A DNA stretch of 11,592 nt. Origin: Dunaliella salina. Taxonomy: Eukaryota > Chlorophyta > Chlorophyceae > Chlamydomonadales > Dunaliellaceae. The position numbers and the translations under genes are program-made. The notes below the pieces were generated by a model. The model was not told the origin of the DNA. It ran no database searches and was given only the letters and a program-made list of their open reading frames with translations. Positions 6,556 through 11,592 of this stretch are shown here, piece after piece; the first letter of the stretch is position 1; the number at the start of each line of letters is the position of its first letter. The DNA lies in contig MU070232.1 in the NCBI GenBank assembly GCA_002284615.2, forward strand, positions 65,698 through 77,289. The letters run 5' to 3'.

Positions 6556-6565
6556 GTACCTGCTT
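6556..6565 (+). repeat. Target-site duplication of retroposon copy C, right
   Basis: GTACCTGCTT repeats the left flank. The first three bases also match the next bases of the tail repeat, so the exact junction is ambiguous by that much. Confidence 0.92.
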
Positions 6566-7164
6566 CAAGCATAGATTCTGCCCAACTTGTGACCTTGAGG
6601 CTGGCAATCCTGTGGTGTTCCCAGCATGAGAATTTGGAGCTTGCCAATTTTGTGGCAAATGCCAGATTGATCAGAGGTTGAATCTGACTTTCGCCACTGA
6701 AGATCCATATCTGTCCACCGAGTACACCTGCTTTTTAGTGATTTGGGGGACTTAAAGCCATTTTGTTTTTTGGCGGAAAACGTAGCAAGAAGGCTGAAGT
6801 GTTTTATGGTAATGTCAGGGATTGTCCCATACTCTGGGATTGAGTGCAATGCACCAACTAGGATATACACGCACAATTCAGCTTTACCTTGGTTTATCGA
6901 GGCACATACTATATAGTAGGGCAAATCTCTAACTAACACAAATATGAGCACATGATTTGAAACATCGCAATTTCTACAACATTTTAAAGTTATGGTTGTT
7001 GCTGGCAGATGCACTGCACTGGCAGAGGCTATGAATAGGCACGCCTGCCAGGCAAAAAAAGGAGCACAATCGGGGCAATTGCTCTTAGCCTGCCCTTTTT
7101 TAATTCTTCTCATGAAAAAAATAACTAAACATCCAACTATATATTTTTGCCGTGACACCTGCAG
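6566..7164. other. Stretch without a supported gene
   Basis: It lies where the central exons of transposase copy 1 should be, yet no counterpart of copy 2's middle exons is recognisable. A plus-strand frame starting near 6441 and crossing the copy C site carries a Cys-rich pattern with one in-frame TGA (see findings). A 197-codon open frame on the minus strand (6565-7158) has no recognisable domain and runs into the target duplication of C; I do not call it a gene. Confidence 0.45.
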
Positions 7165-7332
7165 CCCACTTTGCGCCTTCTAAAGCAGCAGCCAGAGACA
7201 AAGCACGTGCACAGCCTTCTAGTCCAGACGCTTGAGCTGGAGGGTCTACAGTCATATGGTCCCTCCATTCATGTTGTCAAGTCTGTCGTCCTTGCCTCCA
7301 TTGCTTCTTGGAGCGACTTCAGCATACTGCAG
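7165..7332 (+). CDS. Transposase copy 1, penultimate exon
   Basis: A 56-codon exon, phase 0 at both ends, lies between CACCTGCAG and GTGAGA. It begins PTLRLLKQQPETK and ends SWSDFSILQ. Copy 2 on the minus strand encodes LLQSQPE at the end of exon 10316-10569 and TKLIPTLLGELL at the start of exon 9937-10099. The QPETK region is therefore shared, and this exon spans a position where copy 2 has an intron. The hydrophobic segment HVVKSVVLASIASW corresponds to LVLQVVHAVAEFH in copy 2. No catalytic residue is evident in it. Confidence 0.7.
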
Positions 7333-7635
7333 GTGAGATTGCAATCTCTGTCGTACTGTGCGCAGCAACATCCTTTAAAGTATTTACCAACTAGCACAAC
7401 CTTCCCACCCCCACTCTCAGAAATTACTAATTGTATAGAAGTAGTGCCTGCTTGTGAAGCTAATTCACCAGCTTATGTTGTACTTGTCTTTGAGATTGTA
7501 CATGACCTCCACTGAGGGCCGACTTTCCTCAAATTCAAGTTGTAACAACTTGTTACATTGAATTTGCTTTTAGAAAATGCACTATTACACTACATAGTGA
7601 TGCATATTGTTGCTTTGGGCTGCATATGACTGTAG

Positions 7636-8088
7636 GGGGCACACGCAACCCCCCGCCACTACAGAAGAGCACGTTTTGACTGTGTCCAAGCGAATCCGGG
7701 GCCTGGTGAAGCCGAGCTCTTTGCACAACTGCGTTTGCTCTTCAGCTGTCCGGTCCGTTACCCAGATGGCAGCAGGTCAGATGCTCAATTTGCTCTGGTG
7801 AGGTGGTTCAAGCGCACTGGCCAACCAGACGTGCTTACCAGGTATGGCTGCACACGTATCCAGTGGGAAGGGCAGGGGTCAGCAAGGGAGTTTCAGGTCA
7901 TTCCGCTCGCAACAATTATCCGCAAGGTGTATGTTGCACCTGATTTCACAGAGCCAAGAGACACAGCCTTCTACATAAGTGCTTTCATGGCAGAGAGAGG
8001 AGTGCCGGACAAGCGACTTGGGGAGGACTTGGAACTGGCAGCTTGGGGGGATGACAGTGAGGATGAAGGCATGGACATGCAAGATTGA
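7636..8088 (+). CDS. Transposase copy 1, C-terminal exon
   Basis: This exon gives 150 residues plus TGA, beginning after acceptor ACTGTAG in phase 0, which agrees with the previous exon. It encodes RARFDCVQANPGPGEAEL, AQLRLLFSCPVRYPDG, FALVRWFKRTG, a segment with TRYGCTRIQWEG, FQVIPLATIIRKVYVAPDF and an acidic tail (AAWGDDSEDEGMDMQD). The FALVRW...RYGC...VIPL...V-VxPDF block is the C-terminal signature I associate with Plavaka-like transposases. It matches copy 2 at 9584-9801 (FDSV, AQLRCMFSF, FALVRWYG, VRYGCKKFTWA). The exon is intact to its stop. It is the best preserved piece of copy 1. Confidence 0.85.
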   Translation, partial: GAHATPRHYRRARFDCVQANPGPGEAELFAQLRLLFSCPVRYPDGSRSDAQFALVRWFKRTGQPDVLTRYGCTRIQWEGQGSAREFQVIPLATIIRKVYVAPDFTEPRDTAFYISAFMAERGVPDKRLGEDLELAAWGDDSEDEGMDMQD

Positions 8089-8204
8089 GAGGCGCAGATC
8101 ATCCATGTTGGCGTCTGTTTCATTGCAGAGGGAGCGGGCATTCAATGAATGCGTTAACTGCTCACAGCTTGAGGGCAGCTCTACCCTGAGCAGTCGCAGG
8201 CGCC

Positions 8205-8314
8205 GGCAGTATTGGGGGAGCACTGATAGTATTGGGGGAGCACTGGCAGTAGTGGGGAGCACTTTGGGAGCATTTGGCAGTATTGCGAAGCACTGGCAGT
8301 ACTGGTAGAGCACT
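8205..8314 (+). repeat. ~20-bp minisatellite
   Basis: The unit GGCAGTATTGGGGGAGCACT occurs as two 20-bp copies differing only at their second and third bases (8205-8224, 8225-8244). Diverged copies follow at 8245-8263, 8276-8294 and 8295-8314, with a partial copy between. Confidence 0.9.
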
Positions 8315-8341
8315 GCTCTGGCGGAGTGCCCCAGTTCAGAC

Positions 8342-8366
8342 AATAAAAACGGTGTTTTTCAACACC
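8342..8366 (+). terminator. AATAAA and histone-type 6-bp/4-nt hairpin
   Basis: AATAAA at 8342-8347 is followed by GGTGTT-TTTC-AACACC (8351-8366): a perfect 6-bp stem with a UUUC tetraloop, an A-rich 5' flank and ACC 3' flank. Histone pre-mRNA 3' stem-loops have the same stem and loop size and similar flanks, though one internal base pair is inverted relative to the metazoan consensus. It sits about 260 bases after the stop of transposase copy 1 and could form its 3' end. A hairpin of this size can also occur by chance. Confidence 0.4.
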
Positions 8367-8408
8367 ACCTCTTCTTGTTGTCAAGTCTGTCCACTACCCT
8401 TAGGTATG

Positions 8409-9024
8409 CAGACAGACCTTACTCTGAATCAGTGCACCTTCAAAGGATTAATCATAAGGCAGATGGGAAGTCGAATGAAATGGTCTTACTCGGAGAAATT
8501 GAACACTGATTCAGCGGCAGTTCAGACGCTGTGTGAATAGGCAGATGAGGCTGCATTTGCTTCAGACAGACATTACTCTGAATCAGAGCATCTTCAGAGG
8601 ATTAATCATAAGGCAGATGGGAAGTCAAATGAAATGGTCTGACTCGGAGAGATTGAGCACTGATTCAGAGGCAGTTCAGGCACTGTGTGAATAGGCATAT
8701 GAGGCTGCATTTGATTCAGACAGACATTACTCTGAATCAGAGCATCTTCAGAGGATTAATCAAAAGGCAGATTGGAAGTCAAATGAAATGGTCTAATTCG
8801 GAGAGATTGAGCACTGACTCAGAGGCTGCTCAGACGCTGTGTGAATAGGCAGATGAGGCTTAATTTGATTCAGACAGACATTACTCTGAATCAGAGCATT
8901 TTCAGAGAATTAATCATAAGGCAGATTGGAAGTCAAATGAAATGGTCTGATTTGGAGAGATTGAGCACTGATTCAGAGGCAGCTCAGACGCTGTGTGAAA
9001 AGGCAGATGGAGCTAAGAAAATGC
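8409..9024 (+). repeat. 154-bp tandem repeat, four copies
   Basis: Units start at 8409, 8563, 8717 and 8871 (each with CAGACAGAC), an exact 154-base period with point differences and no indels until the last unit diverges after about 9014. Each unit carries CTCTGAATCAG near its start and a CTGATTCAG or CTGACTCAG variant about 85 bases later. Frames open in single units (for example 8841-9032) arise from the repeat and are not genes. Confidence 0.95.
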
Positions 9025-9200
9025 TGGTCTGAAACAGACCAGCTTTCCTGTGATTCAGAGCCACATCAAAGGCTTTTGGTGATGCTATACCGCAGCAGCC
9101 TCTGAATCAGACTGCCTTTGCTCTGATTCAGAGATCAATCAGAAACTCCCTCTGAGTCAGACCCCTCTCAGACCATATCAGACCCAGATCAGAGGGACCC
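9025..9200. other. Palindrome-rich flank of the 154-bp array
   Basis: Non-tandem sequence dense in TCTGA/TCAGA. The motif CTCTGANTCAGAG or close variants occurs at 9100-9110, 9121-9133 (perfect) and 9150-9160, with many half sites to 9195. It looks like a continuation or decayed edge of the array. Confidence 0.7.
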
Positions 9201-9210
9201 AAAACTTTCC

Positions 9211-9290
9211 GACGCTCAGGGAGGCCCTCAGGGAGGCCCTCTAGGAGTTTAGGCCTCAGGGGAGGCCCCCTCAGGAGCAGCCCTCCTCCA
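9211..9290. repeat. GC-rich block with 12-bp tandem and AGGCC palindromes
   Basis: CAGGGAGGCCCT is repeated at 9217-9228 and 9229-9240, followed by related AGGCCTCAGGGGAGGCC sequence to about 9275. The block can fold on itself in several ways. Confidence 0.75.
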
Positions 9291-9583
9291 AGCTAGAAAT
9301 CCCATGCACTCTTCCCTTCAACCCCTCCCATATGACGCTCAACCTGGATAGGCCCCCCAGGCCCCTCTAGCGGACGCAAGTAGCTTTGGTGCAACCTCGG
9401 CACTGCGACACCCTGCTCTAACACCCATCAACACTCCCACCTTATTCTCCGCCTGCAACCTCGACACTAGCAGCAGCAGCAGCAATAGCGGCAGCCAGAG
9501 CAATATCAGCTTTTGCCATCCCTTATCCAAAACCCTTCATTTAAAGGACACACATGCACCCAAAAGCTGGTTTCTGCACTCAC
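9241..9583. other. Stretch without a gene beyond the truncated end of transposase copy 2
   Basis: Contains an (AGC)5 run near 9469-9484. The minus strand, where the last exon of copy 2 should follow, shows no VIPL...VPDF block, so that exon is absent or unrecognisable. Confidence 0.55.
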
Positions 9584-9801
9584 CTGGTACCATGGCAGAT
9601 TCTGACTCTGTCTGGATTGCTTAGCCCAAGTAAATTTCTTGCATCCATAACGGACAAGCACATCACGCCCATCTGCGCGGCAATCGCCATACCAGCGGAC
9701 CAATGCAAAGTCCTGCCCCTCGAAGGAAAACATGCAACGAAGTTGGGCATACCAAAGGGACGCATCTCCTTTGACACACACACTGTCAAACCAAGGCTTG
9801 C
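9584..9801 (-). pseudogene. Transposase copy 2, FALVRW exon
   Basis: A 218-nt exon between GAATTGCAG and GTGAGT. It encodes KPWFDSVCVKGDASLWYAQL, then RCMFSFEGQDFALVRWYG, DVLVRYGCKKFTWA and ends at LPWYQ. It matches copy 1's C-terminal exon, where the next residues are VIPL. Here the donor directly follows WYQ and no downstream exon is found. This exon contains a 7-bp inverted repeat TTTGACA/TGTCAAA around CACACAC (9770-9790). Confidence 0.75.
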
Positions 9802-9936
9802 CTGCAATTCAACATGGACAATTGCATGCATTTGAATTAGGGTGTTGAAAGAGAGTAGCGCCTAATCTCTTTCATTTGCTATTGCTCAAGGTAGATGCAC
9901 AAAAATTTCAGGTTGACAACATGACACAACAACTAC

Positions 9937-10099
9937 TGTGGAATTCAGCTACAGCGTGCACAACTTGGAGAACAAGTGCATCTGGGTTGGAGGGCACCTC
10001 AGCTGCAAGAACTGCTGTGTTATGAACCCTTAGCGAGTCTGTTGGTTGCAAAACTCTGTTGTTCAAAAGTTCTCCAAGCAGGGTAGGAATGAGTTTCGT
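9937..10099 (-). pseudogene. Transposase copy 2, TKLIP exon
   Basis: A 163-nt exon, phase 0 in and phase 1 out, between TTTTCCACAG and GTAGTT. It encodes TKLIPTLLGELLNNRVLQ, then VHNTAVLAAEVPSNPD and LVLQVVHAVAEFH. It completes an AGC codon with the exon at 9801. Its start follows the QPE end of the previous exon, giving QPETK as in copy 1. Confidence 0.62.
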
Positions 10100-10315
10100 C
10101 TGTGGAAAACATGTACGAAATTGCTTGAGTTAGGTGCGTCTTGAGGTCTACTAGAGCAGTAGTAGTACAGCAGGCAAGGAACCAAAAAAGGATGATCTTA
10201 ACAGAAATGAGGTAGGAGGAGTCTTGTAGCAAGGAAGGGTTTTGTGCTTCAAACAAGAAAGCACAGAAGCTGGTGGCGCGTGTCATGAAGGCATGAAGTC
10301 AAGCATGCTTCTCAC

Positions 10316-10569
10316 CTCTGGTTGCGACTGAAGTAAGGCCTTTGTCTTCCTCACTTGGGCTGGATGGAACCAACATTCTCCTACCGACTGATCCAACAAA
10401 CCAAGTCCAATGCAGTCACCCCGCAAATTTGTGACGTGCTTGCCACTCCCGGCCGCAAGCATGTAAGCAGAACAATGATAGCGTGTTGGCACAGAGATGT
10501 CACTGTCGTCTAAGAGAATGGCCAAGCTATATGTGTTGTCTTTCTTGCACATCTCAGCAATGTAAGCTT
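10316..10569 (-). pseudogene. Transposase copy 2, exon 4
   Basis: A 254-nt exon between CATTCTGCAG and GTGAGA, phase 1 in and 0 out. It encodes a segment with AYIAEMCKKDNTYSLAILLD, DDSDISVPTRYHCSAYMLA, a Gly-rich turn, and ends KTKALLQSQPE. No counterpart is present in copy 1. The open frame continues past both splice sites (10283-11011 is open without a stop), so the boundaries rest on splice consensus and phase. Confidence 0.55.
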
Positions 10570-10698
10570 CTGCAGAATGTGATAGAATTTTAAAGGTTGA
10601 GGAGTTTGGGAACTCTGCCTCATTGCAAATTTCAAGAAGTAGCCAAACTGACAATGAGCATGTGATGCTCACACTGATTGCAATGACTTTTGGCTTAC

Positions 10699-10799
10699 CG
10701 TTATGCCTTCTCCTGCTCGTGCCCGTGTAAAACACCTTTGTACCATGGTGGCCGGCTTTGAAGAAGTTAGCGTTCAAATGTGCATCCAAACCCAAACGC
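10699..10799 (-). pseudogene. Transposase copy 2, RRLG...TSRR exon
   Basis: A 101-nt exon between TCACTTGCAG and GTAAGC. With its neighbours it reads RRLGLDAHLNANFFKAGHHG, then TKVFYTGTSRRRHNG. In Plavaka-like proteins an 'IRRLG' segment, a Glu/His region and a following Y...T-N/S helix occur after the K-x-H motif. The position usually filled by the catalytic Glu near 'NANFF-E-A' reads Lys here, which may be another inactivating change or a family variant. Confidence 0.68.
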
Positions 10800-10912
10800 C
10801 TGCAAGTGAACAAGAGGTGCAAAGAGGTGAAGTGCAAATCTTTGCTCATGAGGAAAGGTTTGCAGATGTGCCACACGCTCCTCTCCACCACAATAAGATC
10901 AGTCTTAAGCAC

Positions 10913-11100
10913 CTGATCATGAATGTGAAGTGTGGTTGTGGTACTTGATGGTGTCACCGCCACTAGCCATGCTTGGTACCACAACAACACGAAACAATTC
11001 ATCAAAATCAAGGAGGAGGGAATCCATCTTCACTAGGTCATCCTCAGCAATGGCACTAGGACGGTCTTTGCGGTGCCGCTCCATGTAACCCAAAGTGTAC
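10913..11100 (-). pseudogene. Transposase copy 2, YTLGYMERHRK...KYH exon with a frame break
   Basis: The exon starts after CTTTTGCAG and completes an Arg codon. It encodes YTLGYMERHRKDRPSAIAED, DLVKMDSLLLDFDELFRVVV and DTIKYHNH. This corresponds to the helical region and K-x-H motif before the end of the catalytic core in Plavaka-like proteins. Continuing in the same frame hits TGA. The downstream HFTFMIR reading, which splices in phase to RRLG, lies in another frame, so one base is missing near 10936-10942 (minus-strand AACCAC). Donor GTGCTT follows. Confidence 0.68.
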
Positions 11101-11271
11101 CTGCAAAAGTCGTTGACACAACAAAACATAATGTAAAAAATAGACAGTGACCCTATTTAATAGGTGCATCAGGGATTTGGCCTTGAGCCATGTGATTTGT
11201 TTGCCCACTAGGTTGCAACCTGCTCTTGCTTACTAGTCTGACTACTTATATTGCTCTAGCTAACTACCCAC

Positions 11272-11467
11272 CTGCACATCATTTCACAGCAATCATCATC
11301 TAATCCGTTCAAAATGTGTGGGCAAATCTGCATCACGTTGCGGTGCTACTTTGCCTGAACGCGAGAACGGCTTGGAAAATACTTCCCATCACACCAAGGT
11401 ATTTGAAAATCGTCTGCATGTGGCATCATGCGCATCCTCTCATTCCAGTTCCTCAACAACTCTGCTC
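11272..11467 (-). pseudogene. Transposase copy 2, first visible exon with in-frame TAG
   Basis: A 196-nt exon between CATGTTTGCAG and GTGGGT, phase 1 in and 2 out. It encodes AELLRNWNERMRMMPHADDF, a segment IPWCDGKYFPSRSRVQAK, then TAG (11348-11346), then HRNVMQICPHILNGLDDDCC. The order of a Trp-rich helix, 'W-G-K-x-F' and a 'h-M-x-I-x-x-x-I' helix fits the Plavaka-like middle region. The frame continues cleanly past the stop into the next exon, which argues that the stop is a point mutation. Confidence 0.65.
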
Positions 11468-11580
11468 CTGCAAACATGAACAGGAGGCAAAATAATGTGC
11501 AGATCGTAAAGCAATGGGGTTTCATTATTTGAGGGCAAAACCTTCCTTACGCCATATTTGACTAGGAATGGCCTCTTTGA

Positions 11581-11592
11581 CACACACACACA
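11581..11592. repeat. (CA)6 microsatellite at the window edge
   Basis: CA run truncated by the window end; it probably continues beyond. The sequence from 11468 to 11580 shows no feature that I can support. Confidence 0.85.

Larger units (their letters stand above)
1228..8088 (+). mobile_element. Plavaka-like DNA transposon, copy 1 (interrupted, termini not found)
   Basis: Exons of one transposase-like gene lie on the plus strand in two groups. N-terminal to middle exons are at 1466-1651, 1917-2207, 2443-2579, 2692-2908 and 2985-3155, with candidates at 1228-1332 and 2313-2367. C-terminal exons are at 7165-7332 and 7636-8088. Assignment to the Plavaka/CMC group is from remembered motif order: an acidic N-terminus, DKT, GDEPE followed by a Cys cluster, and a C-terminal FALVRWF...VIPL...VYVAPDF block. 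It is family-level recognition, not a search result. The expected central third (counterpart of copy 2 exons 11467-10699) is not found. Retroposons A, B and C occupy the gap. Terminal inverted repeats and target duplications were not identified, so the span marks coding evidence only. That both exon groups belong to one copy is an inference from order and orientation. Confidence 0.65.
8089..8408 (+). other. 3' flank of transposase copy 1
   Basis: No further gene is seen. The stretch includes a minisatellite (8205-8314), AATAAA with a hairpin (8342-8366), and then unique sequence up to the 154-bp array. Confidence 0.5.
9584..11467 (-). mobile_element. Plavaka-like DNA transposon, copy 2 (pseudogene, both ends missing)
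   Basis: Six exons on the minus strand join with matching splice phases at all five junctions: 11467-11272, 11100-10913, 10799-10699, 10569-10316, 10099-9937 and 9801-9584. They cover the middle to C-terminal region of the same transposase type as copy 1. The N-terminal DKT and GDEPE parts would lie beyond the window. The terminal VIPL...VPDF exon is missing. An in-frame TAG in the first visible exon and a one-base frame break in the second mark it as inactive. Introns are 113-216 bases. Confidence 0.75.

Noticed and set aside
4631..6560. Telomere repeats suggested by GGGTTTACA
   Set aside because: The 9-nt unit is not a known telomere repeat, has only two to three copies, and is always at the 3' end of the retroposons.
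6565..7158. 197-codon minus-strand open frame
   Set aside because: No recognisable motif or splice context, and its end runs into the target duplication of copy C. A chance frame of this length is plausible.
7273..8391. 15-base identity GTTGTCAAGTCTGTC at 7273 and 8377
   Set aside because: An isolated short match with no extension. It is slightly unexpected by chance but supports no structure.
8409..9024. CRISPR-like array
   Set aside because: The 154-base units are repeated end to end with no unique spacers, in a eukaryotic transposon setting.
10283..11011. 242-codon continuous minus-strand frame as a single gene
   Set aside because: The frame crosses good splice sites. The transposase-like pieces in it are exons 10699-10799 and 10316-10569; the intervening translation is intronic and unlike a protein.

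Overview
This is a eukaryotic, repeat-dense intergenic-type window. GT-AG introns interrupt the coding exons, AATAAA and TGTAA motifs occur, and microsatellites lie at both edges: (CA)16 at 1-32 and (CA)6 at 11581-11592. I see no prokaryotic gene organisation, rRNA, tRNA or CRISPR. The organism cannot be named from the sequence. Short introns and intron-bearing Plavaka-like transposases would suit an alga or another protist-grade eukaryote, but that is a guess. Nearly everything coding here looks derived from mobile elements.

Layout. (1) 1-1227 holds simple and degenerate repeats and no convincing gene. (2) About 1228-3155 (+) carries exons of the N-terminal and middle parts of a DNA-transposase gene that I read as Plavaka-like (CMC/CACTA-related). 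Its C-terminal exons lie at 7165-7332 and 7636-8088. (3) Between these parts sits a nested set of small retroposons. Element A (+, 3442-6291, intact 347-codon ORF) is split by element B (-, 4631-6112, related 249-codon ORF). The 10-bp target duplication CGGTACTTAC flanks B. A third, 5'-truncated copy C (6461-6555) lies just downstream, flanked by its own 10-bp duplication GTACCTGCTT. All three share a 3' module: a hairpin followed by a 9-nt repeat tail (CCTGTAAAC)n. (4) 8089-9300 contains a ~20-bp minisatellite, a histone-type hairpin, four copies of an exact-period 154-bp tandem repeat, and many copies of the palindrome CTCTGANTCAGAG. (5) 9584-11467 (-) is a second Plavaka-like transposase, tail-to-tail with the first. 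Six exons are in consistent splice phase, but it has an in-frame TAG, a one-base frame break and no C-terminal exon, so it is a pseudogene.

The most interesting system is the A/B/C family. These are ~1.4-kb retroposed units with one conserved ORF, no reverse transcriptase, an A18 run at the 5' boundary, and a 3' hairpin plus short-repeat tail like those LINE reverse transcriptases recognise. They look like ORF1-only retroposons mobilised in trans, comparable in logic to mammalian HAL1. I do not recognise the encoded protein.

The history reads as a stack: a Plavaka-like transposon integrated and decayed, element A entered its interior, B entered A's 3' UTR, and C inserted nearby. Both transposases converge on the 154-bp palindrome-rich array.
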